Shown: positions 1 to 18,515 of the stretch, in pieces
Layout: every line of letters starts with the position of its first letter
Position numbering within the stretch: the stretch's first letter is position 1
DNA from: Hafnia alvei
GTDB taxonomy: Bacteria; Pseudomonadota; Gammaproteobacteria; Enterobacterales; Enterobacteriaceae
Assembly (NCBI RefSeq): GCF_034424155.1
Contig: NZ_CP139992.1
Coordinates: 248,001-312,000 of the forward strand
Length of the DNA: 64,000 nucleotides
Reading direction: 5' to 3'
Translations under genes and position numbers: made by a program
Notes under the pieces: generated by a model
The model's database searches: none
Told to the model about the DNA's origin: nothing
The model's input: the letters and a program-made list of their open reading frames with translations, nothing else

Positions 1-1064
<1,064 letters not shown>

Positions 1065-1085
1065 TCATTGCTTGAAGTAGACAAG

Positions 1086-1117
1086 AACCGCCGTTGATAT
1101 TTCACGGCGGTTTTTTT
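1086..1117 (+). terminator. Rho-independent terminator of hemB
   Basis: AACCGCCGT (1086-1094) pairs with ACGGCGGTT (1104-1112) and is followed by a run of T. It lies between the convergent hemB and rfaH genes. Confidence 0.9.
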
Positions 1118-1119
1118 AT

Positions 1120-1608
1120 TTAACGCTTTTCGAAATCAGTGTTTTCAACGCTTTGCTGAACCGGTTTATTAAGCAGGTTAAGCAATAGAATGGCGCGTTT
1201 TTCGCCATCGGCTTCGCTGTAAATGGCTTCAAAACCTTCAAATGCGCCGCTGGTGATGACAACGGTGTCGCCGGGCGCTGGCGTATCAGGATCAATGAGC
1301 TCAGTGGGGGGGGCCGTCATTAACTGCTTGATAACCTTAAAAGGAATAGTAGCCGGTAGAGATCCAAATCGAACGAAATGGCTAACCCCGCGCGTAGATT
1401 GCACCGTGGTGGTGTGAATTCTTTCGGGATCAAGCTCGATAAACATGTAGTTAGGGAACATAGGTTCCTTCACCTGTGTACGTTTACCGCGTACGATCTT
1501 TTCCAACGTAATCATTGGAGTAAAGCAAGGGATTTCCTGACGCGTCAGATGTTCTTTCGCACGCTCTAATTGACCTCTTTTGCAATACAGCAGATACCAC
1601 GATTCCAT
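1120..1608 (-). CDS. rfaH: Transcription anti-termination protein RfaH
   Basis: RfaH is a NusG paralogue that binds RNA polymerase at ops elements and promotes elongation and translation of long virulence and envelope operons such as LPS core and O-antigen. The 162-residue length is that of the family. The N-terminal NusG-like domain (about 1-100) starts [20 protein letters not shown] and includes [11 protein letters not shown]. The C-terminal KOW-type domain (from about 112) contains [18 protein letters not shown]. It is convergent with hemB and divergent from pepE, as rfaH is in E. coli relative to tatD. The start has no better alternative in frame. Confidence 0.96.
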   Translation of the reverse strand: MESWYLLYCKRGQLERAKEHLTRQEIPCFTPMITLEKIVRGKRTQVKEPMFPNYMFIELDPERIHTTTVQSTRGVSHFVRFGSLPATIPFKVIKQLMTAPPTELIDPDTPAPGDTVVITSGAFEGFEAIYSEADGEKRAILLLNLLNKPVQQSVENTDFEKR

Positions 1609-1861
1609 AACAACCTACAATTTAATGACTTACCTAGAGCATAGCAAAAGGTCGGATTGATAGACAGTTTCAGGTATTGATAGCGAGTATTTCCTATTGC
1701 TTATGCCGAAGTTTTACATTTTTTGCCACTTCAGGCAGAAGATCACAGCGTTGACCATAATTATTAGTTATAAATGTCGCCCTATATAACCACCCAGATG
1801 ACGAGTGGTTTCGGCGTGATAAAGCGCAATAAAATTATTCTCAATGTCAGGAGAAATTTCC
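1609..1861. other. rfaH-pepE divergent intergenic region
   Basis: About 250 bases of AT-rich DNA between two divergent genes, which must hold both promoters. I see no operator I can name. The clearest element is the CAGGAG ribosome binding site of pepE at 1848-1853. Confidence 0.6.
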
Positions 1862-2587
1862 ATGGAGTTGTTTTTACTGAGTAACGGTAAGGTTTCCGGT
1901 GAATCTGAATTGCTGGGTTATGCAAAAGGGCCCATCCAGTCCATGCTGCTAAGTAAGAAGATACGTTCTGCTGTACTGGTTCCTTATGCAGTGATCCGCG
2001 GTAATTACGACGCCCGTGCCGCAGAATTAGAAAACTCATTAGGTATTCAAGTTACCAGTCTGCATCATTTTGGCGATCCGGTAAAAGCCATTGAAGAGGC
2101 TGAATGTATTCTGGTGAGCGGCGGTAATACGTGGCTGCTGAACCAAATGCTGCATGAGAATGGCCTGATTGTGCCGATTCAGCGCGCGGTACGTGAACGT
2201 GAGATCCCCTACATCGGCTGGAGTGCCGGTTGTAACGTGGCAACGCCAAGCATTCGGACCACCAACGATATGCCGGTACGCAATAGCGTGGTACTGCCTG
2301 CGCTAGGTTTATTCCCTGTTCAGATAAACCCGCACTATATCGATGCCCACCTGAGTGGTCATATGGGCGAAACGCGCGACGAGCGTATCGCTGAGTTCTG
2401 TGCGGTGAACCCAAGTGAATATGTGATTGCGTTACGTGAAGGCAGCTTGCTGCATGTTTCCGGTGATGAACTGGAATACTACAGCGTGAAAGCGCAGGGC
2501 TATAAAGTGTTCCGCCACAATCAAGAAACTCATGAGTATTTTGATACGCAAGCACTGGCTGAGATGGTGCCTTTTCGCTGCCGTTAA
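1862..2587 (+). CDS. pepE: Dipeptidase E (aspartyl dipeptidase, peptidase family S51)
   Basis: PepE hydrolyses dipeptides with an N-terminal aspartate in the cytoplasm. The serine nucleophile is S121 in GWSAG; D136 (TTNDMP) and H158 (INPHY) align with the Asp and His proposed for catalysis in the Salmonella enzyme. The ATG at 1862 gives 241 aa, slightly longer than E. coli PepE (229), and has CAGGAG eight bases upstream; an ATG at 1844 in the same frame precedes that site and is unlikely. In E. coli pepE is elsewhere on the chromosome, so its place between rfaH and ubiD is a difference in gene order. Confidence 0.93.
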   Translation: MELFLLSNGKVSGESELLGYAKGPIQSMLLSKKIRSAVLVPYAVIRGNYDARAAELENSLGIQVTSLHHFGDPVKAIEEAECILVSGGNTWLLNQMLHENGLIVPIQRAVREREIPYIGWSAGCNVATPSIRTTNDMPVRNSVVLPALGLFPVQINPHYIDAHLSGHMGETRDERIAEFCAVNPSEYVIALREGSLLHVSGDELEYYSVKAQGYKVFRHNQETHEYFDTQALAEMVPFRCR

Positions 2588-2692
2588 TTGCCCATAAGTA
2601 AAGACATACCGTTTGTTGCTGGCAGCCAATCGAATGATAATGCTTATTAAAGCAATTAGTTACCTGCTTGTAACAAAAGTGCAGCAACCAGA

Positions 2693-2721
2693 GTGAAGAA
2701 CGCTTATAATGGGTTCTTCAC
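2693..2721 (+). promoter_or_regulatory. Inverted repeat enclosing a -10 hexamer upstream of ubiD
   Basis: GTGAAGAAC (2693-2701) and GTTCTTCAC (2713-2721) are a perfect 9-base inverted repeat. A TATAAT (2705-2710) lies in the 11-base centre. It begins 47 bases upstream of the ubiD start. I see no convincing -35. It could be an operator over the ubiD promoter or an RNA hairpin. Confidence 0.5.
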
Positions 2722-2739
2722 CAGCCCAATAAGAAAGCT

Positions 2740-4248
2740 ATGAAATACCGTGACTTGCGCGAATTCCTCTCTTTGCTGGAACAGAGAGGTGAGCTAAAAC
2801 GCATCAGCCAGCCAATCGATCCTTATCTGGAAATGACAGAAATTGCTGACCGCACTTTGCGTGCCGGTGGCCCAGCGTTGCTGTTTGAAAACCCGAAGGG
2901 GTATGACATTCCCGTTTTGTGTAACCTGTTTGGTACCGCGAAGCGTGTTGCCTTAGGAATGGGGCAGGAGGATGTTAGCGCGTTGCGTGAAGTCGGTAAG
3001 CTGTTGGCATTTTTGAAAGAACCGGAGCCGCCAAAAGGGTTCCGCGATCTGTTTGATAAACTGCCTCAGTTTAAGCAGGTTCTGAACATGCCGACGAAAC
3101 GGCTGAGCACCGCACCGTGCCAAGAGCTTATTTGGCAGGGTGATGATGTTGATTTGGGGCGTATTCCAGTAATGCATTGCTGGCCTGAAGACGCTGCCCC
3201 GCTGATTTCGTGGGGGCTGACGGTGACCCGAGGTCCGCATAAAGAGCGGCAGAACCTTGGCATCTATCGCCAGCAGGTTTTGGGCAAGAATAAAGTGATT
3301 ATGCGCTGGCTATCTCATCGTGGCGGTGCGCTTGATTTCCAAGAGTGGTGCCAAGCACATCCCGGTGAACGCTTCCCGGTGTCAGTGGCTTTAGGTGCCG
3401 ATCCAGCGACGATACTCGGCGCGGTGACGCCGGTGCCGGATACGCTTTCTGAATATGCGTTTGCTGGGCTATTGCGCGGCAACAAGAGCGAAGTCGTTAA
3501 ATGTATTTCTAACGATCTGGAAGTGCCAGCCAGTGCTGAAATCGTGCTGGAAGGCTATATCGAGCCGGGTGAAATGGCGCCAGAAGGACCTTATGGTGAC
3601 CACACGGGTTATTACAATGAAATTGATAATTTCCCTGTCTTTACCGTGACTCATATTACCCAACGTCGTGATCCTATTTATCATTCGACCTATACGGGAC
3701 GTCCACCGGATGAACCTGCGGTGATGGGGCTGGCATTAAACGAAGTTTTCGTGCCGATTCTGCAAAAGCAGTTCCCAGAAATCGTGGATTTCTATCTGCC
3801 GCCAGAAGGGTGTTCGTATCGCATGGCGGTCGTTACCATGAAGAAACAGTACGCCGGTCATGCCAAGCGCGTAATGATGGGCGTCTGGTCGTTTTTACGC
3901 CAATTCATGTACACCAAATTCGTCATTGTTTGTGATGACGATATCAATGCTCGAGATTGGAACGACGTTATTTGGGCAATCACTACTCGAATGGATCCCG
4001 CGCGTGATACGGTGATGATTGAAAATACACCGATAGATTATCTTGATTTCGCTTCACCGGTGTCGGGGCTGGGTTCTAAAATGGGACTGGATGCCACCAA
4101 CAAATGGCCGGGCGAAACACAACGCGAATGGGGACGCCCCATTGTTATGGATGAAAAAGTCCGTACGCGGATTGATGCCATCTGGGATGAACTGGCAATT
4201 CTGGAAGATAACCATACTGACGCTAAGAATAGCCGCAAGCCTAATTAA
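2740..4248 (+). CDS. ubiD: 4-hydroxy-3-polyprenylbenzoate decarboxylase UbiD
   Basis: UbiD decarboxylates 3-octaprenyl-4-hydroxybenzoate during ubiquinone synthesis using the prenylated FMN made by UbiX. The 502-residue protein begins [22 protein letters not shown] and carries the family blocks [11 protein letters not shown] and [10 protein letters not shown]. The conserved acid in [11 protein letters not shown] lies near residue 282, in the prenyl-FMN active site. The C-terminal part contains [15 protein letters not shown]. fre starts 48 bases downstream on the same strand, as in E. coli, so the two are probably co-transcribed. Confidence 0.97.
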   Translation: MKYRDLREFLSLLEQRGELKRISQPIDPYLEMTEIADRTLRAGGPALLFENPKGYDIPVLCNLFGTAKRVALGMGQEDVSALREVGKLLAFLKEPEPPKGFRDLFDKLPQFKQVLNMPTKRLSTAPCQELIWQGDDVDLGRIPVMHCWPEDAAPLISWGLTVTRGPHKERQNLGIYRQQVLGKNKVIMRWLSHRGGALDFQEWCQAHPGERFPVSVALGADPATILGAVTPVPDTLSEYAFAGLLRGNKSEVVKCISNDLEVPASAEIVLEGYIEPGEMAPEGPYGDHTGYYNEIDNFPVFTVTHITQRRDPIYHSTYTGRPPDEPAVMGLALNEVFVPILQKQFPEIVDFYLPPEGCSYRMAVVTMKKQYAGHAKRVMMGVWSFLRQFMYTKFVIVCDDDINARDWNDVIWAITTRMDPARDTVMIENTPIDYLDFASPVSGLGSKMGLDATNKWPGETQREWGRPIVMDEKVRTRIDAIWDELAILEDNHTDAKNSRKPN

Positions 4249-4296
4249 CGGCGGCTGTCTGGTTATGCAAAACCCATTATCCGATAGAGTAACTAC

Positions 4297-4998
4297 ATGA
4301 CAACGTTGAGCTGTAAAGTCACTTCCGTTGAGGCTATCACCGATACGGTTTATCGCGTTCGCTTAGTGCCGGAAGCACCGGTTTCGTTTCGCGCGGGCCA
4401 GTATTTGATGGTCGAAATGGATGAGCGTGACAAGCGTCCGTTCTCTATGGCTTCAACGCCATTGGAAAAGGATTTTATCGAACTGCATATCGGCGCTTCA
4501 GAGATTAATCTCTATGCGATGGCGGTGATGGATCGCATTCTGAAAGATCGTGTGGTGAATGTTGATATTCCTCACGGCGACGCTTGGCTGCGTGAAGAGG
4601 GTGATCGTCCATTAGTGTTGATCGCCGGTGGTACAGGATTCTCCTACACTCGCTCTATTTTAATGATGGCGCTGGCACAGCAGCCTAATCGTGAGATTGC
4701 GATTTATTGGGGTGGCCGTGAATCTAAGTACCTTTACGATTTGGCCGAGCTAGAAGCGCTGCGAGAAAAGCATCCACAGCTGAAAGTTATTCCTGTGGTT
4801 GAACAACCAGAAGAGGGCTGGAACGGTCGAACTGGCACCGTTTTGAGCGCGGTTTTGCAAGACTACGGTTCGTTGGTAGAATACGACATCTATATCGCTG
4901 GGCGTTTTGAAATGGCGAAGATTGCGCGTGAGCGTTTCTGCGCCGAGCGCGAAGCTAAAGCAGAGCATATGTTTGGCGATGCGTTTGCGTTCATCTGA
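4297..4998 (+). CDS. fre: NAD(P)H-flavin reductase Fre
   Basis: Fre reduces free FMN, FAD or riboflavin with NAD(P)H and supplies reduced flavin to cytoplasmic acceptors. At 233 aa it matches the family length. The flavin-binding RPFSMAS motif is at 47-53 and the nicotinamide-binding GGTGFSYT motif at 111-118, the order of the ferredoxin-NADP reductase fold. The C-terminus [10 protein letters not shown] is typical. It sits after ubiD and is convergent with fadA. Confidence 0.96.
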   Translation: MTTLSCKVTSVEAITDTVYRVRLVPEAPVSFRAGQYLMVEMDERDKRPFSMASTPLEKDFIELHIGASEINLYAMAVMDRILKDRVVNVDIPHGDAWLREEGDRPLVLIAGGTGFSYTRSILMMALAQQPNREIAIYWGGRESKYLYDLAELEALREKHPQLKVIPVVEQPEEGWNGRTGTVLSAVLQDYGSLVEYDIYIAGRFEMAKIARERFCAEREAKAEHMFGDAFAFI

Positions 4999-5005
4999 TA
5001 TAACG

Positions 5006-5039
5006 CCTCTGCTAGTAGTGTATCGGCTGCTAGCAGAGG
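5006..5039. repeat. Inverted repeat downstream of fre
   Basis: CCTCTGCTAG (5006-5015) is perfectly complementary to CTAGCAGAGG (5030-5039), with a 14-base loop. No T run follows, so it is not a classical terminator. It may stabilise the 3' end of the fre transcript. Confidence 0.6.
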
Positions 5040-5053
5040 GTGTTCTGCCAGAA

Positions 5054-5081
5054 ATAAAAAACCCGCCCCTGACAGGCGGGA
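5054..5081 (-). terminator. Rho-independent terminator of fadBA
   Basis: Read on the minus strand, CCCGCC and GGCGGG (5062-5080) form a stem followed by TTTTTT (5055-5061). It lies about 50 bases past the fadA stop. Confidence 0.85.
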
Positions 5082-5134
5082 AGTACGGCAACTAAACTTT
5101 GTACCCGTTATGCTTCAAGCGGCAAGAGAGCTGG

Positions 5135-8528
<3,394 letters not shown>

Positions 8529-8554
8529 CGTGATCTCCTGAATCAGCGCAGTTG

Positions 8555-8571
8555 ATCTGGTATGACCAGAT
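8555..8571 (-). promoter_or_regulatory. FadR operator of fadBA
   Basis: ATCTGGTATGACCAGAT is a 17-base palindrome of the FadR type and differs by one central base from the E. coli fadB site as I remember it. It lies 27 bases upstream of the fadB start, so FadR would repress until long-chain acyl-CoA releases it. Confidence 0.88.
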
Positions 8572-8624
8572 GTTTTGAAGTGTGGTTTTAATGTTAAAAA
8601 AATGCAAACAAAACATTGCGCATT

Positions 8625-8640
8625 TGCAAACTCGATCACA
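8625..8640. promoter_or_regulatory. Possible CRP site in the fadB-pepQ intergenic region
   Basis: TGCAA, six bases, then TCACA has one perfect and one degraded half of the CRP consensus TGTGA-N6-TCACA. fad genes are known to be catabolite controlled, which makes it plausible, but the match is weak. Confidence 0.3.
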
Positions 8641-8688
8641 GAGAGTTGAATGGGATTTTTGCCAACTTCCTGTTTTTAAGGAGGGCTG

Positions 8689-8697
8689 TGATAAGAT
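8689..8697 (+). promoter_or_regulatory. Probable extended -10 promoter of pepQ
   Basis: TG-A-TAAGAT forms an extended -10 element 33 bases upstream of the pepQ ATG. No good -35 is seen, as is common for extended -10 promoters. Confidence 0.4.
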
Positions 8698-8730
8698 GGA
8701 AAAATTCGTTGTGGGCAAAGGGTCATTTAC

Positions 8731-10062
8731 ATGGAAACACTAGCTTCGTTGTATTCTGAACACATGGAAACGCTGCAGCAGCGCACCCGTGAGGTTTTAG
8801 CGCGTAGTCAATTGGATGGATTACTGATTCATTCTGGTGAGTTGCTATCGTTGTTCTTAGACGATCGCGATTATCCGTTTAAGGTGAATCCTCAGTTCAA
8901 AGCCTGGGTGCCGGTGACTCAAGTACCTAATTGCTGGCTGTGGGTAGACGGTGTGAATAAGCCGAAGCTTTGGTTCTATTCTCCCGTTGATTACTGGTAT
9001 AGCGTTGAACCATTGCCAGAAGCGTTTTGGACTTCTCATGTAGAAATGACCGCTTTGCGTAAAGCGGATGACATCGCACAGCTGTTGCCAAGTGCACGTG
9101 AGCGTGTTGCCTATATCGGCTATGTGCCGCAGCGTGCGCAGTCTCTGGGCATTAAAGCCGAAAATATTAATCCGCAGGCGGTGCTGGATTATCTGCACTA
9201 CCATCGCGCATACAAAACCGGCTATGAACAAGCGTGTATGCGCGAAGCGCAAAAGACGGCAGTAGTTGGGCATCAAGCGGCGTTGGAAGCATTCCAGTCA
9301 GGTATGAGTGAGTTTGATATCAATCAGGCTTATCTGACGGCAACAGGACATCGTGATACCGATGTTCCTTACGACAATATCGTGGCGCTGAATGAGCACG
9401 CTGCGGTTCTCCACTACACCACGCTTCAGCATAAGTTGCCTTCTGAAGTCCGTAGCTTCTTACTTGATGCGGGCGCGGAGTATAACGGCTATGCGGCTGA
9501 TTTAACGCGTACCTATGCGGCTAAAAGCGATAGCGATTTTGCAGCCTTGGTCAGCGATATGAACAAAGAGCAGCAGGCGCTGATCGCGACACTGAAATGT
9601 GGTGTTCGCTACACGGATTACCATCTGCAAATGCATCAGCGTTTGGCAAAATTACTCAAAAAACACCATATTCTAAAAGATATCAGTGAAGAAGCCGCCG
9701 TGGAACAAGGGCTGACATGCCCATTCCTGCCGCATGGCTTGGGGCATCCGCTTGGGCTACAGGTTCATGATGTTGCAGGTTTTATGCAGGATGAAAATGG
9801 TACCCATCTGGCCGCGCCAGAAATGTATCCGTTCTTGCGCTGCACGCGCATCATGGAGCCGGGAATGGTGATGACCATCGAACCTGGCCTGTACTTCATT
9901 GATTCACTGCTCGCGCCGTGGAAAGAAGGGAAGTTTAGTCAGCACTTTGATTGGGCCCGCATTGACGCTTTCCGTCCTTACGGCGGGATCCGTATTGAAG
10001 ATAACGTTATTTTCCATGAGAAATCCGTGGAAAATATGACGCGCGATCTGCATTTGGATTAA
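8731..10062 (+). CDS. pepQ: Xaa-Pro dipeptidase PepQ (proline dipeptidase)
   Basis: PepQ hydrolyses Xaa-Pro dipeptides using two metal ions (manganese in the family) in the cytoplasm. Its 443 residues equal E. coli PepQ. The metal ligands D246 and D257 are visible in [18 protein letters not shown]. The remaining ligands lie in [22 protein letters not shown] and GGIRIEDNV. It is divergent from fadBA and overlaps yigZ by one base (TAATG), so the two are translationally linked. Confidence 0.97.
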   Translation: METLASLYSEHMETLQQRTREVLARSQLDGLLIHSGELLSLFLDDRDYPFKVNPQFKAWVPVTQVPNCWLWVDGVNKPKLWFYSPVDYWYSVEPLPEAFWTSHVEMTALRKADDIAQLLPSARERVAYIGYVPQRAQSLGIKAENINPQAVLDYLHYHRAYKTGYEQACMREAQKTAVVGHQAALEAFQSGMSEFDINQAYLTATGHRDTDVPYDNIVALNEHAAVLHYTTLQHKLPSEVRSFLLDAGAEYNGYAADLTRTYAAKSDSDFAALVSDMNKEQQALIATLKCGVRYTDYHLQMHQRLAKLLKKHHILKDISEEAAVEQGLTCPFLPHGLGHPLGLQVHDVAGFMQDENGTHLAAPEMYPFLRCTRIMEPGMVMTIEPGLYFIDSLLAPWKEGKFSQHFDWARIDAFRPYGGIRIEDNVIFHEKSVENMTRDLHLD

Positions 10063-10676
10063 TGAGTCAGCCTTATCTTATTCCCGCTGAGGCGCTGAGC
10101 TTCAGCGAGGAAATCAAAAAAAGCCGCTTCATTACCTTGTTGGCACATACGACGGGTAGTGAAGCGGCAAAAGCTTTTGTCACTCAGGTGAAATCCGAGC
10201 ATCCTGATGCGCGTCATCATTGCTGGGCGTTTGTTGCTGGTGCACCGGATGATTCTCAACAGTTAGGTTTTTCCGATGATGGAGAACCGTCGGGAACGGC
10301 GGGAAAGCCCATGCTTGCTCAACTGATGGGCAGTCATATTGGTGAGATTACGGCGGTCGTCGTACGTTATTATGGCGGCATCCGATTGGGAACCGGTGGT
10401 TTGGTTAAGGCCTACGGGGGTGGTGTTCAGCAAGCATTAAAACTTTTGCCGGTAGCGCGTAAAGTGCCACAGGCTGAGTATACTTTGCAGTGTGACTATG
10501 GATTATTGACCCAAGTTGAAGCCGTTATAGCGCAGGCTGGGGGCGAGATCTTGCAGAGTGATTATGCTGTTGATGTGCTGCTGACGGTGAGTTTGCCAGT
10601 GCTGGTTGTAGAAGACGTCGCTGAAAAGTTACGCAACATGAGCCGTGGCTCATTGCAATTACATCAGACTTCGTAA
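10062..10676 (+). CDS. yigZ: IMPACT/YigZ family protein
   Basis: A 204-residue member of the YigZ/IMPACT family. The N-terminal IMPACT domain (about 1-120) contains the hallmark DDGEPSGTAGKPML and VVRYYGGIRLGTGGLVKAYGG. The C-terminal part (about 135-204) corresponds to the ferredoxin-like DUF1949 domain. The molecular function in bacteria is not settled; eukaryotic IMPACT regulates Gcn2, which does not exist here. Its start overlaps the pepQ stop, and trkH follows 65 bases later, the E. coli order. Confidence 0.93.
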   Translation: MSQPYLIPAEALSFSEEIKKSRFITLLAHTTGSEAAKAFVTQVKSEHPDARHHCWAFVAGAPDDSQQLGFSDDGEPSGTAGKPMLAQLMGSHIGEITAVVVRYYGGIRLGTGGLVKAYGGGVQQALKLLPVARKVPQAEYTLQCDYGLLTQVEAVIAQAGGEILQSDYAVDVLLTVSLPVLVVEDVAEKLRNMSRGSLQLHQTS

Positions 10677-10741
10677 TAATCCCCCGCATTATCTTTTTTG
10701 TTGTACTTATTACTCTTTAATTGAGCAAGGAACGTGCCCGA

Positions 10742-12193
10742 ATGCATTTTCGTGCCATTATCCGCATCGTCGGTTTACTCGTCATATTGTTCTCTGGAAC
10801 TATGATCATCCCGGGGCTTGTTGCCCTGATTTATCGTGACGGTGCAGGCCGGGCGTTTACTCAAACTTTCTTTGTTGCGCTAACGATCGGTACTTTGCTG
10901 TGGTGGCCACAGCGTAAGCAAAAACATGAGTTAAAGCCGCGCGAAGGTTTTTTGATTGTTGTGCTGTTCTGGACGGTGTTGGGCAGCGTTGGGGCATTGC
11001 CTTTCCTGTTTTCAGAACGTCCGAACCTCAGCGTGACAGATGCCTTCTTTGAATCGTTCTCCGGTTTAACAACCACAGGGGCAACGACTCTTGTTGGTTT
11101 AGATAACCTCCCTAAAGCTATTTTATTCTATCGACAGATGCTGCAGTGGCTTGGCGGTATGGGGATTATCGTCTTGGCCGTGGCCATTTTGCCTATTTTG
11201 GGCGTAGGTGGATTACAGCTCTATCGCGCCGAAATGCCGGGGCCGCTAAAAGATAATAAGATGCGCCCACGTATTGCTGAAACGGCCAAAACATTATGGT
11301 TTATCTATGTTTTGCTGACCGTTGCGTGTGCCGTGGCGCTGTGGGGCGCGGGGATGGATGTTTTCGACGCCATTTCTCATAGCTTCTCAACTATCGCGAT
11401 TGGCGGATTCTCAACGCACGATGCCAGCATAGGCTATTTCAACAGTCCTACTATCAATACCATCATTGCGGTATTCCTACTGATTTCCGGCTGTAACTTC
11501 AGTTTGCACTTTGCGCTCCTAAGCGGGCGAAGCTTGAAAGTGTATTGGCGCGATCCTGAATTCCGTATGTTCATTTTTGTTCAGCTGACGCTGGTGGCGG
11601 TATGTACCCTTGTTCTATGGTGGCATAACGTTTATCAAACGGGACTACAAACGGTGAATCAGGCGTTTTTCCAAGTGGTGTCGATGGCGACAACTGCTGG
11701 GTTTACTACTGACAGCATTGCGCACTGGCCGTTATTTCTGCCTGTGCTTCTATTATGTTCCGCATTCATCGGCGGCTGTGCGGGTTCAACGGGCGGGGGG
11801 CTGAAAGTCATCCGTATTCTGCTGCTGTTCTTGCAGGGGTCGCGTGAACTTAAGCGACTGGTGCATCCTAATGCGGTCTATACCATCAAGCTAGGTAGCC
11901 GAGCCTTGCCGGAACGTATCCTTGAAGCGGTATGGGGTTTCTTCTCTGCCTACGCATTAGTCTTCATCATTAGTATGCTTGCGATTATCGCGACAGGGGT
12001 TGATGATTTCTCTGCGTTTGCTGCAGTGGTCGCAACCTTGAACAACCTCGGTCCAGGGTTAGGAGTGGTTGCAGACAACTTCACCTCGATGAATGATGCG
12101 GCTAAATGGGTGCTGGTCGTCACCATGCTGTTTGGTCGATTAGAAGTCTTCACCTTGTTAGTGCTGTTTACGCCAACGTTTTGGCGTAATTAA
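10742..12193 (+). CDS. trkH: Trk system potassium uptake channel TrkH
   Basis: TrkH is the inner-membrane channel subunit of the Trk K+ uptake system and works with the cytoplasmic NAD-binding TrkA. The 483-residue protein is highly hydrophobic. It has the four pore-loop repeats of the superfamily: SGLTTTGATTL, FSTIAIGGFSTHD, ATTAGFTTDS and NNLGPGLG. The gating-loop block GCAGSTGGGLKVIRI is also present. I choose the ATG at 10742 (MHFRAIIRIVG), which matches E. coli, over an upstream TTG in frame; AAGGA lies about ten bases before it. hemG follows 43 bases on. Confidence 0.97.
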   Translation: MHFRAIIRIVGLLVILFSGTMIIPGLVALIYRDGAGRAFTQTFFVALTIGTLLWWPQRKQKHELKPREGFLIVVLFWTVLGSVGALPFLFSERPNLSVTDAFFESFSGLTTTGATTLVGLDNLPKAILFYRQMLQWLGGMGIIVLAVAILPILGVGGLQLYRAEMPGPLKDNKMRPRIAETAKTLWFIYVLLTVACAVALWGAGMDVFDAISHSFSTIAIGGFSTHDASIGYFNSPTINTIIAVFLLISGCNFSLHFALLSGRSLKVYWRDPEFRMFIFVQLTLVAVCTLVLWWHNVYQTGLQTVNQAFFQVVSMATTAGFTTDSIAHWPLFLPVLLLCSAFIGGCAGSTGGGLKVIRILLLFLQGSRELKRLVHPNAVYTIKLGSRALPERILEAVWGFFSAYALVFIISMLAIIATGVDDFSAFAAVVATLNNLGPGLGVVADNFTSMNDAAKWVLVVTMLFGRLEVFTLLVLFTPTFWRN

Positions 12194-12236
12194 AGTATTC
12201 ACGATTAATTATGGATAATGCCAGAGGCCGTAAGCC

Positions 12237-12779
12237 ATGAAGAAAACATTAGTGCTTTATTCAAGCCGAGATGGACAGACAAAAGCTATCGCCTCTTATA
12301 TAGCCTCAACCTTATCTGAAACGACGATGTGTGATGTGCAAGATTTGGCAATCTCGATGGATATCGATCTTGCGAACTATCAGGCGGTCGTGATTGGTGC
12401 ATCGGTTCGCTACGGACACTTTCAACGTGCGCTATATCAGTTCACTAAAACGAACGCCGCACAGCTAAATGCAATGCCGAGCGCTTTCTTTGCCGTAAAC
12501 CTCACTGCTCGTAAGCCTGAGAAGAGAACACCACAGACCAATGCGTATACGCGCAAGTTTTTGCTTGCGACACCTTGGCAGCCAAAACAATGCTCGGTGT
12601 TTGCAGGAGCGCTGCGTTACCCACGATATGGTTGGTTAGATAAGGTCATGATCAAACTTATTATGAAAATGACCGGTGGGGAAACGGATACGACTAAAGA
12701 AGTTGAATATACGGATTGGCAGGATGTAGGGCGCTTTGCACAGGAATTTGTCCGTTTAACCAGCGGTATGGTGAGATAA
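12237..12779 (+). CDS. hemG: Menaquinone-dependent protoporphyrinogen IX dehydrogenase
   Basis: HemG oxidises protoporphyrinogen IX to protoporphyrin IX and passes electrons to quinones, linking heme synthesis to respiration. It is a flavodoxin-like FMN protein of 180 aa. The phosphate-binding loop is near the N-terminus ([12 protein letters not shown]), followed by GASVRYGHF and the conserved [11 protein letters not shown] and ALRYPRYGW blocks. The 16S leader of the first rRNA operon begins just downstream; in E. coli the corresponding operon at this place is rrnA. Confidence 0.95.
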   Translation: MKKTLVLYSSRDGQTKAIASYIASTLSETTMCDVQDLAISMDIDLANYQAVVIGASVRYGHFQRALYQFTKTNAAQLNAMPSAFFAVNLTARKPEKRTPQTNAYTRKFLLATPWQPKQCSVFAGALRYPRYGWLDKVMIKLIMKMTGGETDTTKEVEYTDWQDVGRFAQEFVRLTSGMVR

Positions 12780-12842
12780 TCATCACAAAGCATAACTTTT
12801 GTTGATAAATTACGCGTTCAGTAATTATTTTCAAATAAACAC

Positions 12843-13206
12843 TTGTCAGCCGTTCAGAAGTCCCTATAATGCGCCACCACTGACCGGGAACAACGACGCA
12901 AACGTCGCTCGGTGAGGAAGAGAAAAGCATCGCAGTAATGCGAATTTCTGAAAAGAAAAAAGCTTGACTCTTCAGGAGGAAAGCGTAATATGCACCTCCC
13001 GAGTTGCTGGAACGAATGTTCGCAATTCGCTGCTCTTTAACAATTTATCAGACAATCTGTGTGGGCACTCACAAGACAATATCTAACGTCCTCGGACGAT
13101 AAAATATTAAAGTCTTGAAGAGTGACCAAGCAGTAATTCATTTAGTGAATTATTACGAAAGTTAATTTTCGAGCATCGCTTCACTTGTTGAAGCAAATCA
13201 AGCTTT
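12843..13206 (+). promoter_or_regulatory. rRNA operon 1 promoters P1 and P2 and leader with boxA
   Basis: P1 has TTGTCA (12843-12848) and TATAAT (12865-12870) with 16-base spacing and a GC-rich discriminator GCGCCACC. P2 has TTGACT (12964-12969) and TAATAT (12986-12991), also 16 apart. The Nus-factor antitermination boxA core TGCTCTTTAACA is at 13031-13042. The AT-rich stretch before P1 fits an UP element. Together with hemG this fills the gap before 16S, and no protein gene is visible in it. Confidence 0.9.
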
Positions 13207-14749
<1,543 letters not shown>

Positions 14750-14887
14750 CCTAAAGATAGCGTTAAGTGCAGTGTCCACACAGATTGTCTGATGAAATTA
14801 ATGAGCAAGAGCACCTGTTGATGTTGTGAGTTTTAAGACTCATGCTGATACGAAACGAGAAAGCGTGAGCTTTGTCGGTATTTTCGT

Positions 14888-14963
14888 GTCCCCATCGTCT
14901 AGAGGCCTAGGACACTGCCCTTTCACGGCTGTAACAGGGGTTCGAATCCCCTTGGGGACGCCA
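14888..14963 (+). tRNA. gltT: tRNA-Glu (UUC), rRNA operon 1 spacer
   Basis: 76 nt with encoded CCA. The acceptor stem is GTCCCC/GGGGAC, the anticodon loop CTTTCAC gives anticodon TTC, and the T arm is GGGGTTCGAATCCCC. It lies between 16S and 23S. In E. coli the rrnB, rrnC, rrnE and rrnG spacers carry this tRNA. Confidence 0.97.
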
Positions 14964-15213
14964 TTCCGATAATGAGTGAAAGACATTATCACCTGAATAT
15001 CTTAAAGATGACTTTATTAAGTCGTGTTTAAGATATTGCTCTTTAACAATCTGGAACAAGCTGAAATTTGAAAGCTTAAGCAACTGTGAGAATGACTTCG
15101 GTCAAACACTGACACAGTTTGCATTAAGCAGTCTCTCAATTTTTTGCAATCTTGAATGCTGTCTTGAACCGGTTCGTAACCGCGTTCACTAAAGAGACAC
15201 CTTCGGGTTGTGA
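14964..15213 (+). other. tRNA-Glu to 23S spacer, operon 1
   Basis: Contains a second boxA core (TGCTCTTTAACA, 15038-15049) and the 5' half of the 23S processing stem. Compared with the other operon it has 13 extra bases near 15092-15105, around a GACTTCGGTC mini-hairpin. Confidence 0.8.
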
Positions 15214-18122
<2,909 letters not shown>

Positions 18123-18241
18123 ACAACACCGAAGGTGTTTTAAGACGCAGAGACGCGAAAACACAAAGAGTAAGCTTGTTGAACAGATTGGTTTGTATGG
18201 CTAGCTGTAGAAATACAGAAAGCGGTACAAATAACAGAATA

Positions 18242-18361
18242 TGCCTGGCGGCGATAGCGCGGTGGTCCCACCTGACCCCATGCCGAACTCAGAAGTGAAA
18301 CGCCGTAGCGCCGATGGTAGTGTGGGGTCTCCCCATGCGAGAGTAGGGAACTGCCAGGCTT
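18242..18361 (+). rRNA. rrf: 5S ribosomal RNA, operon 1
   Basis: A 120-nt match to enterobacterial 5S, from TGCCTGGCGG to CTGCCAGGCT, with the ends pairing in helix I. Terminators follow. Confidence 0.97.
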
Positions 18362-18365
18362 TAAA

Positions 18366-18410
18366 TAAAACAAAAAGGCCATCCTTTCGGATGGCCTTTT
18401 TGTTTTGTTT
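18366..18410 (+). terminator. First terminator of rRNA operon 1
   Basis: AAAAAGGCCATCC and GGATGGCCTTTTT form a long stem around TTTC just after 5S, followed by TGTTTTGTTT. Confidence 0.92.
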
Positions 18411-18442
18411 AAATTTTGTCGGTAAGCGTCTCGATAGAGTAG

Positions 18443-18494
18443 GACAACATCGTCGGGAACGATGTTGAACAACGCGACGCGTTGGCCCGAAGGG
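18443..18494 (+). repeat. Post-rRNA repeat module, copy 1
   Basis: This 52-base stretch contains the hairpin ACATCGTCGGGAACGATGT and a CGCG-rich segment ending GGCCCGAAGGG. It recurs at 58385-58436 with only about three differences. Both copies lie past the last 5S gene of an rRNA operon. Confidence 0.85.
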
Positions 18495-18515
18495 CGCTGG
18501 GCAGGAAGCCCAGCG

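Noticed and set aside
18233..18479. Open frame across 5S and the terminator of operon 1
   Set aside because: It is 5S sequence read as codons.
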